In this document: positions 11,468 through 23,305 of the stretch, piece after piece
How positions within the stretch are numbered: position 1 is the stretch's first letter
How the letters are laid out: each line of letters opens with the position of its first letter
Source: Nymphaea colorata
Taxonomy: Eukaryota; Streptophyta; Magnoliopsida; Nymphaeales; Nymphaeaceae
Length of the DNA: 64,000 nt
Direction: 5' to 3'
NCBI RefSeq assembly: GCF_008831285.2
Contig: NC_045148.1
Location: 20,701,002 to 20,765,001 of the forward strand
Made by a program: the position numbers and the translations under genes
The notes under the pieces: model-generated
Told to the model about the DNA's origin: nothing
Seen by the model: the letters and a program-made list of their open reading frames with translations, nothing else
Database searches by the model: none

Positions 11468-13151
11468 TGTTAGTATTTTGATCTTGGAGAATCCGGCAAA
11501 AGATTTGTGGTGAATTACCACAAGTCAGGACCTTATAACAGTATTGACGTAGCCGGATTGTAAACTCCGACACTCAAATGATAGGCCGGGTGAGTAAAGT
11601 TCAAGAGATTTCATGAACTTGAACCACATTTTCAAGGGCAAGTATAGTTTAGTCTAGATTAGATAGGTTGGAAGGAGTTTACTGCAATCCATCTTTAGGA
11701 TACCTGACAGAAATCCTGTATGCAGCTCAAAGTTTTATTAATTTAAACGTCTCATTCTCCTAAATGAAACAAATCCATTCATTTGATTAATTGTGGTCGA
11801 AATTAGCTGTGGTTTTTCAAAAGTAGCGAAAGATATATAAAAGAAAAATAAGAGAAGTTCAAAGATTTGACAACAAATTGGGGAAATGGAGTAACAATGA
11901 GGTTTCATCAGTCTTAAGAAAAAAAAAACGTAAGGTATTGAGCAATAACAAAATACAATGTAGTTTAGAACTTTAAAGTATAATTAAGAAATGGCATGAC
12001 ACGAATCGATGCTAAAACTATATTACTTTCCTTAAATTTAATCAAATAGGTCGACTCTGGCCTGATTCCAATTGATTTTAGCAACATTGGTACATGCGAA
12101 GCAATATAACTTGCCAAATGGGTAGGGTACTCATTTCTCACCATTATTATTACTATCGTTATTACTTTATTATTATTATTATTACCTGTTGATTTCAAAT
12201 AAAATATTTTTACTATTGTGAACTAGTCTATTTTAAGCTCTTAAATTGTAACGCACGTCAGTTTGTCAATCGTCTGCCTTGACCAAAAATGTAGAAACAC
12301 AAAACATGCTTGCCACGCTCCATACCTTCTTCTCCAACTCATTCTTAGCCATCCTAATTTACAGATCATGCAAAATTCATCGTTAACCATCTTAGTTTAC
12401 AAAATAAAATAGAAAATCCTTCATTTCTTCATGTATGGGGAAACCTCTTGAACAAGGGGTGTAACTCTTTCCCTTCTCTTGCTCCGCTGTTTAGGACTTC
12501 GCACCATCATTGTTTGAAGTCAAGATGGTTGATTGAGATAGAAACAGAATAAGAGTGGAAGAACATGGTTCGGCTATTAGATGCCTACGTTCATGAACTG
12601 AGTGATCTATCTTCACTTGATTCTCATAAGCGAATTACAGTATGTTCTATATATATAACAAAGGCTAAAAGCGTTAAGCCAAATAAGAATGCAGCAGTTG
12701 CCTAGAATATTAGCAGTCCATCAGTCTGACCAACTAAGCTAAGCCCTTGGAACCAAAAATATCACTCGCATAAAACATATCATCAGTAATGGAGCTACAT
12801 ATAGGCTGCCATAAGCAGTTGCCCATGCCAGCAACAAAATTTTTATTTATTTTTAAATATTTTTACATAAATTTCTTTCAATTATTTATTTGTTTATATA
12901 TGTTGTGACCCTTAAAAAATTGAGAATTTTTATAAAGGTGCTCCGTAGCCAAAAAAATTCCTCAAACCAGCCATTTGGTGAAACGCTTAAAGAGGCAACC
13001 AAAGACTTCAATACCTCACCACTGTACATCTTTTTTCTCTGCCAACGTGCATCTCTTTTTACTTGAAATCGGGTGAAGAATGTGGATGGAAGAAAGACCT
13101 GACTCTCTTCATTGATGGTGTTTTTTCAAGGTTGAGATAAGTTATTAACTC

Positions 13152-15119
13152 ATGCACATATCTCTCCTTTGCAGATCTATTGACATATCCCATTCTGTCT
13201 CAGACATGAGCACATTTACCGGCATGTTACGCCATTTTAGCCTAAAGAACAGGAAAAAGGATTCAGAAAATCGTGACACCAATAACGAAGAATCACAGGA
13301 CAGTGAGCTTGGCCTCAACGCGAAATTGATTCTATGCTTCTTAAACCCGGCAATTCAAAAGATTGGAGTCTGGGGAATGGCTGGAACAGGCAAAACCTTG
13401 AATGTCACGACGGCACTGGGAACTTTAAATGAATTGAAAAATAAAATATTTGATTGTATCCTCTTCTTCACCGTCAAAGACGGCTTGAGAACTCTGAGAA
13501 ATGATTTGATCAGGGAACTAGGCGTTATTAAGGTTGATAGTGAAGATGATGACATGAAAGCTGCTGCCTTGTTGTACAGGAGGCTGAGAGGGAAGAAGTT
13601 CCTTCTCATCTTAGATGACTTGTGGGAAACAATCAGTTTAGAAGAACTGGGAGTTCCTGAACCCACTGAAGAAAATGGCTGCAAGCTCTTGGTGATCACT
13701 CGAAACCGCAAACTGTGTGACCTTATGGGCACTCAGGTTGATGTCAGGGTGTCTGGTTTTACTGAGGAAGATGCATGGAGCTACATCTGTGAAGCAGCCG
13801 GCGACGTCGTGAAGCAGCCATCGATCGAGCCCATAGCTAAACGAGTTGCAAAAGAATGTGATTGCTTGCCTCTTGCACTTAAAGCGACAATGGAGGCTAT
13901 GGCGGGCAGAAGCGATGAGGTTTCTTGGCTGAGAATGTTGGGTGATTGGATGCACTTTAGGCCTTCAAGGCGAATCTTCGAAAAGTTGTTCCTGCGTTTG
14001 AAGTTGAGTTATGATCACTTGGAAAGTGAACTCCTAAGAAAATGTTTCTTAGCGTGTTCTTTATATGCAGAAAAACAGGAGGTCAATGTGATAGAACTGA
14101 TACACTGGTGGATTTATGAAGGCTACATTGACCTTACAGAGGAAATGACATTGTTGGAGGCTTATGAGAAGGGGGCTCATCTGATAGAAGATCTAAGAGA
14201 TGCAAGTATGATCGAAGTTCGTGATGGAGGCCTTATTAAATTCAATGATGTGATGAAGGACCTAGCTCTAATTATCAAATCTAAAGAGTTCATAAAGAAG
14301 ATCGATCAAAAGCTACTCGAAGCACCAGACAGAGAAGCATGGGAAGAAGCAGAGATGATATCACTGAAAGAAAACCATATAACAAGCCTTGAGCAGAACC
14401 CAAACTGTCCCAATCTCACTTGCCTGCACCTCTGTAGCAACCATCAGCTGAGAAAGATCTCCCCAGAGTTTTTTGAGCAAATGCCGGAACTTCGCTTTCT
14501 AGATTTGTCATGGACAGGAATTGATTCTCTGCCAAGATCAATCTCTCATCTTGTGAAGCTTCGATTGCTTGATTTGGACTTCTGCAGGTCCTTGAGAAAC
14601 ATAACAGGTGTAGGGGCTCTCAAGCAACTGATCACTCTTGATCTCTCAGCCACCCCAATAGAAGAGCTGCCAGTGGAAATCGGTGAACTGACTCAGCTGA
14701 GACACCTGCACATGTTTGCCACTGTGCATCTCAAGAGAGTTGCTAGTGGGATCTTGCCCAGACTCTGTTTTCTGGAAATCCTCAAGATGGGAGGTAGTTC
14801 CTATGCTTGGCAAAGCGAGGGCCTGGTCGGTGAAGCCAGCTTGCAGGAGCTGTTGGGCTTGAGACGCTTAGATGATTTAGCACTTGTAGTGAGAAGTGTT
14901 GCTGATTTCGAATTCTTTGACCAAAGTACATCTCTACAGTCATGGAAAGATGACGTTACCATAGAGTGCAGAATCTTAGAGACGTCGACGACTATGAAGT
15001 TTGAAGGCAAATTCAACAAGTGGGAGAGCGAATTTGAGGAAGAAGACATGGTTGCCAAGATCCTAGCCACTGCATCATCGATGGTGGATAAGTATGAAGG
15101 GTTCTTTGACAAAGCTTAA
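13152..15119 (+). CDS. Non-TIR NB-LRR protein (RPS2/At4g27190-like), lacks a coiled-coil
   Basis: A 655-residue open frame. The P-loop GMAGTGKT is at 75-82, kinase-2 LILDDLW at about 152-158, RNBS-B CKLLVITRN near 177-185, and the RNBS-D-type CFLACSLYAE near 298-307. LRRs occupy about 390-570, followed by a charged C-terminal tail. The family is expected to be an ATP/ADP-switched immune receptor of the CNL class. Three things are odd. There is no coiled-coil of usual length before the P-loop. GLPL reads CLPL (cysteine for glycine). The MHD motif reads FND (364-366). The first ATG sits inside what looks like a polypyrimidine-AG acceptor (ending at 13174), so an upstream exon may exist, and ATG 13206 is an alternative start. 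It is convergent with TNL-A and opposite to all TNLs. Confidence 0.85.
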   Translation: MHISLLCRSIDISHSVSDMSTFTGMLRHFSLKNRKKDSENRDTNNEESQDSELGLNAKLILCFLNPAIQKIGVWGMAGTGKTLNVTTALGTLNELKNKIFDCILFFTVKDGLRTLRNDLIRELGVIKVDSEDDDMKAAALLYRRLRGKKFLLILDDLWETISLEELGVPEPTEENGCKLLVITRNRKLCDLMGTQVDVRVSGFTEEDAWSYICEAAGDVVKQPSIEPIAKRVAKECDCLPLALKATMEAMAGRSDEVSWLRMLGDWMHFRPSRRIFEKLFLRLKLSYDHLESELLRKCFLACSLYAEKQEVNVIELIHWWIYEGYIDLTEEMTLLEAYEKGAHLIEDLRDASMIEVRDGGLIKFNDVMKDLALIIKSKEFIKKIDQKLLEAPDREAWEEAEMISLKENHITSLEQNPNCPNLTCLHLCSNHQLRKISPEFFEQMPELRFLDLSWTGIDSLPRSISHLVKLRLLDLDFCRSLRNITGVGALKQLITLDLSATPIEELPVEIGELTQLRHLHMFATVHLKRVASGILPRLCFLEILKMGGSSYAWQSEGLVGEASLQELLGLRRLDDLALVVRSVADFEFFDQSTSLQSWKDDVTIECRILETSTTMKFEGKFNKWESEFEEEDMVAKILATASSMVDKYEGFFDKA

Positions 15120-16722
15120 TTTGGTCGAATTGACTTGGTGTTTAAAATGGGTAGTGGATTCAGAGCTTTTTCAAGGGGCTGGGAGTGAAGCTCCGGATTG
15201 CTACTGCTGAGTGGCTTTTGAGATTGAAGAACTTCTTGTTTGTGGATTGATATGTTGTTTGGCTTTCTTTTGTATGAAACTGCAGGAATGGTCTGTTTGA
15301 TTTCGAATTGCAAAACGTTTGCAATGTCGTGCATAAATTAATTTGTTGAAGATTTGTATAAAGACCTTGTGTAAAAGAAAAGTTGATTTGACTAGAGCTT
15401 GCTAAGAAAAAAGAATCCATGTTGGGATCTGGTATTCAGTTCCACGTTTGAGTATGAATCCAATCTCAATCCTACGCAGAACCAAAATCGAAGTACAAGA
15501 AAATGATAGATTTTAAGCTAGCTTGACAAGTTTGGATTTAGTTTCAGAAAATCAATTTGGAGTGGAAGGCTCGATCCACATCAAAATAGGTTTTGATTCG
15601 GTTAGCTTGGACTAGGTAATAGCCATATCCAAATAAAAAGTAATTTATTCTACCCCATTGATTTTAATTGTTGCTAGTCGTTGATACTCGAAAAGTGGTT
15701 TAGTTCATTAAGACTTGAATTATGGCTAAGAACTTTCATTGCGTAAAACTTGATCAGCTTGTTGACTCAAGTTGGAGCAACCTGCTTATTGCCTGTCAGG
15801 CGATCAGGTCTGTCCTCATCTGGTGGAGGACGGCCCTCAAATGGTGCACTACAAGTTTTATTTTTGGAGGTCGCTGGTTGGTTTTTCTAGTGTTCCATCT
15901 CACCTCTGACCTATACATCAATTAGGAGAAACCATCATTTGAAAACTGGGATATACTTAATTATATATAAATGTCCATTTTTAAAAATTAAAGATTCTTC
16001 CAAAGGCTTAGCTTATGCAGAGATGGACTATACCATCAAATGATCGACGATGTACCATATCATGTAATCTTGCACGCGGTCACAGAATCACATATAATAT
16101 GAATTCAAATCCAGAGCTTTCTTGAGACAGTCCTGCATCTCCACTCAACAGCTGAATCTCCCAACTGAACTTCAGATGCACTTCTGTTAGCAAGCACAAT
16201 TATTTTTCATTATCTTGCAACTGTCTAAAGCTGCACCTTTGGCGCCGGTGACAAACCAAGTATCTGCAGGGAACAGAGTGCCAAGCAAAAGTTTAACATC
16301 TAAATGGGCATTCCCTTCGAGTTTCCTGTGTGATTCCTCGTTTTCATCAAGTCTATCAGGTTGAGGAGAACGGCACAAGTTGGAAAACAAGCATAAATCC
16401 TCAGAAAAGCAACCCCAATAAGTACAATGGTTCTGCTCCTGACGAATGAAAGTAAACTGCGAAACCAATTTCTTGGGTTGTACAACTTTAATTCTTGTGT
16501 ATCAAGATTAGCTCGTGATCGATTAGGAAGATCAATACTCGACCACTTAACCTTTAATGATCTCTCGTTTCAAACGAATTATTCAGAGGTCACAAATGTG
16601 CTCATCCCCTGTTTGCCTTGAACAAGAAAAATCTTCCTCACAAGTCAAGGATCCAAAACAGCAGTGCGTGCTGCACCAGGTAATTAAGCGGCAGCTTAAC
16701 CATGATGTGCAGCAGTGGGGGT
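15120..16722. other. Intergenic between convergent NLR genes
   Basis: About 1.6 kb between the stop codons of the plus-strand NB-LRR and minus-strand TNL-A. It presumably holds both 3' UTRs. Short open frames here have no recognisable domain. Confidence 0.5.
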
Positions 16723-19700
16723 TTACCTCCTCAAAACGATACTACATTTTCTCAACTTGTAAGCTCCGGCGACTGTAAGATCCATCGTCCGGTAGCCAAT
16801 TCCATTTGCTAGCATCTGGCTAACTTCTTCCGCTTCCTTCTGTTCTCGAAGAACCAAACACCCGATGCGGGCGTTCGATTCCAGCTCTCCACATTCCATT
16901 TCCCTCAACGACATTTCTCTCCATTGCATTCCCCTCCGATCACAGATCAAAAAATCATCCTTTGAGACTATAAACCGAGTACTTGTCACGGACTGCCCCC
17001 TCCAGAAACGCTCGAACTGGACACTGAAAGAACCCACACTCGGCACATTTGGAACAAGGAAAGATATTACTCCCGTCCTGTTGGGGCTCGAACAATTCAG
17101 AAATCCAGGAAGGCGGAGCTTTACATAGCCTTCAAAATTCGCCTCCTGAAAACAAACATTTATAGTATAATAAATTGCGGATTAGCAAACCAAATTTAAT
17201 AAGCCACCATTCATAAGGCACAATTCTCTCTTTGTTTACCTTCATCCTGTTCCACAAGGCATCGGAAAGGCTGGTGCATTCTCTAAGATCCAAGTTCTCC
17301 AAGCATTTCAATTTCTCAAGGCCAGGAATGTCGACGAGATTCCCGCACTTGTTTAGATTTAATTCTCGCAGCATATTCAAATTCGAGACATCTGAAATTG
17401 TCTCCAGAGCCTCGCAGCACGCGGCATTCAGATGGATCAGCGATGGTGGGAGTTTCGGTATGCTACCAACATCGCGGCATCTGCTTAAGTCGAGGCTCTC
17501 AAGTCGAGGGAAGGTGTCCAAGCCTGAGTGCAAGCCGCGGCATGCATAACTGTAGCTCGCAAAATGCGGGCTGAAGTCCACGTGAGTTAACGAAGAGAGA
17601 TGACTGAAATCAGCCCCACCTGCCCACTCGAACTGCTGGCCGGTGCAAGAGAAACTCCATCTCTCCAGTGAGCGGAGATGGAAGAAACTTGAAGGAAGCG
17701 CTTTCAAGAGATCAGTACCTCCCATGCTTAGCCTTTTCAGTTTCAGTAGACCTCCGAAGAAATCAGGGATGTCTCTGATGCCTTTGCAGCCCTCAATTGA
17801 TAAGTCCTCAAGGTTTTCCAGCGATCTGATGGAAGCTGGCAAAGCAACGAGTGATCTGCATCCTTCAATTTTCAGTTTCCGGAGGTTGGTCAAGAGGCCG
17901 ATGGATTCCGGAATACTTGGTATCTCCCCTTGACTTATTTGGAACTCCGTTAAGGATTTCAGCCTTCCGATCAGTTTCGGGAGTTGCTTCAGCGACCGGC
18001 ACCGGCATAAAGATAGCAACTTCAGATTCACCATGAGCGTCACAGATTCAGGCAAACCTGTTAGATTGGTAGCGTCGAGGACGAGGTTCTTCAATGATGT
18101 CAAATTTCCCAAATTCTCTGGCAAGGTTGAAACATTGGAGCATCCGTGAAGGTCCAGCGTCTCCAAGCAACTCAAGCGAGAGATGGTATCAGGTATTTGC
18201 TCCAGAGAAGAGCACTCTCTCAGGTTCAAGCAAACCAGGCTACTGAGGTGGCCGATGGATTCATCGACTCGTCTCAAACTGGTGCATCCATCAAATATCA
18301 ACTTGGCTACGTTCGGTATCCACCTAAAATCTGGAGTTCCCCTAAGGTTCTTGCACCACCCGAGATCGAGGACATTCAATTGGCCAAATGACCACGCCTG
18401 GTTACCATGACGGGAAGGACTAAGGAGAATCGGATTTTTCATCATGGACGACCATTTCCATCCATTTTGATCCCAAACCTCTTCTATCTCGCTACTTGAC
18501 AGGTCAAGTACCACAACATTTCGAAGATGAAAGCTAATGGGCAACGACTTTAATGGACATCTCCTCCATCTCAACCATTTCAGGGATTTGCAAAAATGGT
18601 GATATGGGCCTTCCAGTCTACCACCGCTGATATCAAGCATTCTCAGTTTCGGCATGTTTTTAAATTGCTTAGTGTTCAAAAAGATACGTCCCCAACCGAG
18701 CTGGGGAAAGATGGCTTCAACATTCTCTGTTCCCTATGATGAGAAAGCAGCATGTTAAGTAAAAAACAACTATGAGACTCGCGTATCAGCAAAATGAAAA
18801 TGATGCAGGTCTGAATACTGCAATGTCCTAGACCTAAACTGAACCTCAAGCATGAATTCACTTCTGGCCAGCCTTAACCTCAGTACGACACTAATGCAGG
18901 AGTACTTTTCATGTTTTGTTTGGAAATTTTCAAGCGCCCTTAAGCTCATTTGGATCAAGCTTCAAAAGAAAAAAGGCAAGTTATAGTAAGAAAACAATCT
19001 CTAGGTACGCATTGCATTTAGGAAGACGAAATTTCTCTCTACTTGAAGGTAAAATAACATTTTTGTCACCAACAAATAAGGCTCAAAATAAAATATTTAA
19101 TACCCGAAAGAGAGGTAGGTCAAAAAAAAAAAATCAAAGCCTTTGTAGCCTAAATTTTTTAACTCATTTTACCCAAATAAATATTTTTAAGTGCATTTGA
19201 AAATGTTCTCTTACTTCAAAGGTAAATGCACATAGAGGCATTTAATTTTGGTATACATCCAAACACGTTTTTTTCAGAGAAACATCCAAACGCATCCGTA
19301 ACTGCTGACAATAATAAAACATTCCCTCAAGTTTTCCATTTTATGAAGACTGCACTCGTCCATCAGTAAAGAAAGGGCATCAAACTTTCTGCATCATTAA
19401 CTAAAAGAAAAAAAAAAGAACAATATGGAGCTGATACTTACTTGTTTTTCCTGTAGCACGTTTAACGTTTCCTCATTTTCCCATAACCTGCTCGGCACTG
19501 AGCTTTGCTGCCGAACAATCTGTCTTCCCATGTCTCGAATTTGATCATGCATTTCGAACTCCCCCGTCTTATCACTTATTCTGATGAGAGATTTACGCTC
19601 TAAGATTCGAATTGCAGGAATTGGAGAAAGTTTAGAACCTTTCCACATGGAAACCGCATTCTTTCTGTCCTTCCCAATGAAAAAACATGCTATATCCAAG

Positions 19701-21171
19701 AATATGCACTTCGTTTCCTCATCAAGTCCGTCGTAGCTAATTCTCAATCTCTCATGAACTTCTTTATCTTGGACTCTTTTCAGCTTTTCCAACATCGAGT
19801 TCCATTCGTCAAAACTTTCGATATCATAGAAGAGCGACCCAAATACTTTAAGGCATAAAGGTAAACCACCAGCAACGGACACAACTTTCTCCGACAATTC
19901 GCCGTATTCCGGCCTTGGCTCAGGCTGCCCAAACGCATGCCAACTGAAAAGTTGAAGCGATTGGGCACAATCCAATTCTGCAAGCTTGTAGATGACATGC
20001 AGCCGCGAACTTAGCACCTTTTCATCTCTAGTGGTGATGATGATTCTGCTTTTACCACCAAACCAATCTCGACTACCAGCCAATTCGTCAAGTCGATCTT
20101 TATGATCAACGTCGTCGATAACAATAAGAACTTTCTTACCACCAATTCGTCGTCTGATTTGGCTGATGCCTTCGTCCTTGTTGCTTATACGTGTTTTATT
20201 GTCCCTGAAAATGTCACGGAGCAGCTGTTCTTGCAAGGTGACAACGCCATTGGCATGTGATGATACTTCTCGGACGTTTGCAAGAAAGCTGCAGGCTTCG
20301 AAACTGGAATGTAATCTGTTATAGACTGCTTTGGCAAGGGTGGTCTTGCCGATCCCGCCCATCCCGCAGATGCCGACCATTTGAACTTCATAAGAAGATT
20401 CAATCTTCAGTAACTCCAAAACCTCATTTACGCGAGAATCAAGTCCCACAGGATGCACAGCTACGTCGAGGCAGCTCGGATTCACTTCTTTCAGGACCCT
20501 ATTCACAATTTTCTTTATGAGATTTGCCTCGTGCCTGCAATGAAATCACAAGATTACTCGATCTTTCCCGTAATGATCAGATGAGCAAAGTGTCAATCAG
20601 AGAGAGGGAGGGAGGGAAGGGTAAGGCTGATGGCATACCAATTAGCGTCCTTCAGGTTGAACCCCGAGATCTCCCCAACCTTGCGCAGGGCATCCTTCCA
20701 CTTGCTCACATCCTCTTCCTTCAGCCCCTCATTCTTCTCATGGCTCTCAAATGCCGGCCGAAAAGGCCCTCTCTGGTTTTGAACTTCGGAAGGCTCAACA
20801 TGGAAGAAGACAGGAAGTATGGACCTCCCGCACTCCACAATCTTGGCGATCTCTTGCAAGCACCATACAGAATCGGCGTAGCCCCTGGAAAAGATGGGAA
20901 CAAATATCCTGGACCTCTCTATGAACCTAAACAGCTCCTCCACCTTCTCACCCTTCTCCAGCGTCTGGTCGTCTATGAAAACAGTGACACCCTTTTCTAG
21001 CAAGGCTTGATAAAGATGGCCAGTGAAACCATTGCGGGTGTCCTGCCCTCTAAAACTTAAGAAAACATCGAACTCCCACCCATCGTCTCTTGGTGAAGGT
21101 AGTGAGGATGGCCCTGCTCCATCATCATGAGAGAAGACCGCTCCCCACCTCCTCGTGTCAATTTCCTCCAT
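16723..21171 (-). CDS. TNL-A: TIR-NB-ARC-LRR disease resistance protein
   Basis: Model of four coding exons on the minus strand: 21171-20639, 20534-19442, 18733-17240 and 17145-16723, all GT-AG, giving 1180 residues without a break. The TIR (about 32-170) has FLSFRGQDTR and SVWCLQEI with the catalytic glutamate. The NB-ARC has P-loop GMGGIGKTT (235-243), kinase-2 VLIVIDDVD, IIITTRDEK, GGLPLCL and MHDQIRDMGRQIV, all intact. LRRs run from about 560 to 1039. The last exon encodes a post-LRR beta-rich domain starting EANFEGY. The first junction splits a Trp codon, as is typical of TNLs. A segment aligned with the intron of TNL-C is read through here. An in-frame upstream exon at 22218-22289 joined to an acceptor at 21192 is possible. 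It is the parent of the pseudogene at 7.1-9.0 kb. Product: a cytosolic, NAD+-cleaving immune receptor (inferred from family). Confidence 0.9.
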
Positions 21172-21192
21172 TGCTTGGCAAAGGCGATAGTC

Positions 21193-22217
21193 CTGCCAAA
21201 GAGATAACAGAAGGGCGACAAGCTAGAATGAGTCCCATGTAGAATGATAAAACCCCATCCGACGCAACGTTTTCTTACAGAGAACAGAGTGCTTTCATGC
21301 TCTTTTTCGGTGGTCCAAATCATCCTTTTCTACAAGGTCCTTGATGGCCGGAATTCCAAATTTCCAAGGTCTTAGACTTTTGGGATCCGCCGGCCCTCAG
21401 GCCCGTGTGCTGAAAATAACTAAAAATATACTGACCCAACAAATCATTGGAAGATACGAACGAGTCCACCTACGAATATAACTTAAAATATGAATCTTGC
21501 ACCACCTTCTGTGAGGCTCAAGTGGCTGGTGTGGGCTCCTTCCAGAAAGCGAGGGCTTCAGGCCACTAGGTCACAGGAGTCTTCTATGTGAGTTGCTAGT
21601 GTACCCTTACCGAGACATCGACGACCTTAGCAACGGAGATGAGTTCTGGCCATGTTGCTGGTGCGACGTAACGGTCAATTCGTTATGAGAGTAGAACACC
21701 TAAGTAGGTTGGTGCTTCAGCATGGTGCTGTAAAAATGGGTCCGAATCGGCCCCTTTTCAATTTGACGCGGGGGCCAATTCAAGGGTCTTTGAAAAAATC
21801 GGCCGATTTTTGTCCGAATCGCTTGAATCATCCCTGAGAATCGGGCGATTCAAACCCAACTGCTGATTTTGCTTCTGAAAAAAATTAAAAACAAGTGTCG
21901 ACAGCTTGAATGGTTTTTGGTGGACTCACCCAAAATTTTCACGGTTTCAGTCAAACTGAAACCCGATTATGCATCCGTCCTTCTTCGAGCACAGCATCAC
22001 AGCCGCACACCAATTATGGAGGTCACCAGAAGGTATTGATTTCTTCTTCTTCTTCTTCTTAATTGAAGGCAAATCGACCAAACAACAATCCTCACTACAA
22101 ATCCCTAAAATTGATAATGGCTCCAGAACGAATCAGATAAACAGAAAACACATTCGACATATGAAACGTAATCCTAAAAAAGAGCAACAAAAACGAAAAA
22201 ACTACATTTTCTAATAC
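21193..22217 (-). other. Probable 5' intron or upstream region of TNL-A
   Basis: No gene. The stretch 21700-21860 has repeats of the 'aatcggcc' type with internal complementarity, resembling transposon debris also seen near 50.55 kb. If the 5' exon at 22218-22289 is real, this is the intron between GTATTAG (at 22217) and TTTGGCAG (ending 21193). Confidence 0.4.
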
Positions 22218-22289
22218 CTGAAGAGAAGTCACAAGAAAGACAGACGAAGCAACCACAGAAGTTCTGGAGGAGTTAATTGCCAAAGACAT
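22218..22289 (-). CDS. Candidate 5' exon of TNL-A with hydrophobic N-terminus
   Basis: The first ATG after an in-frame stop opens a 24-codon stretch with a hydrophobic core (VVASSVFLVTSL) that ends exactly at a good donor, CAG|GTATTAG. It is in phase 0 with the acceptor TTTGGCAG|GAC at 21192, which leads in frame into the TIR exon ATG at 21171. This would give TNL-A a signal-like N-terminus, parallel to the anchors of TNL-B and TNL-C. It rests on splice signals only. Confidence 0.35.
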
Positions 22290-22353
22290 GCCCACCCTCA
22301 AGCTCTTGAGGAAGAGTTCCACAAAGGGACGCCTCTAAATTCTCCCTTTTATA

Positions 22354-22379
22354 CGCGCGCGCGCGAGAGAGAGAGAGAG
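22354..22379. repeat. (CG)n(GA)n microsatellite
   Basis: A CGCGCGCGCGCG run is followed directly by a GA run. It lies 65 bp upstream of the candidate first ATG of TNL-A, where GA-rich tracts are common in plant 5' leaders. Confidence 0.7.
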
Positions 22380-23039
22380 CTTCAGCCTTCAGTTTCGTAC
22401 GTAGCTTCACTGCAATGTCCTTTACATTTCATGGAAGCAGCCAAACCGTCAAGCCGATTGAAAGTTGCAAAAATCGGTGTTTGGAACCGATCACGACGAT
22501 CTTCAAAACAAAAACATTAAAAAGACATTTTTTCACAAAATAATTAAAATGATAATTAGAAACAAATTAAAAATAAAAATCTATTTAAACTTGACGCTTT
22601 GCGCTCTTGATTCAATAAGCTTCAAAATGGAAACCAAATTGAATATTCTTTAAAATTAAAACAATAATGTGCCCAAAGGGGTCGAATCACATATAAACAA
22701 TAATGTGCCCAAAAATATGAAATGCCGAAAAAAAAAAACGCGTTCCGAGGGACATGCCGAACCACAGGGGGTGTCCGTTCGTCCATTTCCCACTCGCAGG
22801 CACGTGCCTGTACACATGCTCCATGAGAACATTGCGTCCAGTCCTATCTTTTTTCACATCTGTCTGAATGCATTTTGGTCATATTTGAGGCCCGAGCTGC
22901 TTTGTCCGGAACGCAGTGTTTCATAAAACATCGTTCGGGACACTCGAACAGCCACACTGGTTGGTTGGTAGCGTGGGTTATGAGTCTTAGTTGTCACAAA
23001 AAAACGCAGTTTTAAAAAAAAAATGCATCCTTCTGCCAT

Positions 23040-23305
23040 ATAAAACGGGAATAAAACGTGCTTTTTTTTTAAATGTCAAAAAACAAAAAACGCATATAAT
23101 ACCCATATTATATTTGTATTATATATTTTTTGTCGCTTTTTTTCGTTTTTTATCGTTTTTTATTAATTTTTATTTTTTTACAATTTTTAAGATATATTAA
23201 ATATTTAAAATTTTTTAAAAATTTATCAAACTTTTCCCGCTTTATATCTGAAATATAAAATTTTACCATATTATACTTATTTTTTTCTTTGTCGTTTAAT
23301 ACCCG
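23040..23305 (+). repeat. AT-rich dispersed repeat, copy 1
   Basis: Shares its order of motifs with the reverse complement of 39360-39660: 'aaaacgc(a/t)tataatacc', runs of 'cgttttttatcg', 'attaattttta', 'taagatatattaaatatttaa' and 'ctttatatctgaaataaaattttaccatattatac'. Family unknown; no terminal repeats or target duplication resolved. Confidence 0.55.

Larger units (their letters stand above)
8997..13151. other. Intergenic, AT-rich
   Basis: No convincing gene. It holds AT microsatellites at 10.46-10.73 kb, a 75-bp tandem duplication, a 9-bp-stem hairpin (GTGACTTTA/TAAAGTCAC, about 10685-10710) and a foldback MITE at 11.34 kb. The longest open frame (9801-10181) shows no recognisable protein pattern. 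Confidence 0.5.

Noticed and set aside
12985-13035. A translation resembling the ATKDFN motif before receptor-like kinase domains
   Set aside because: Only about ten residues match and no kinase motif follows; too short to separate from chance.
16187-16485. Possible extra 3' exon of TNL-A
   Set aside because: TNL-A already ends with a stop in the same domain as its paralogues, and this frame has no similarity to the last exons of TNL-B, C or D.
20524-21000. A 158-codon plus-strand open frame over the TNL-A TIR exon
   Set aside because: Mirror of the conserved TIR coding strand; no recognisable protein.
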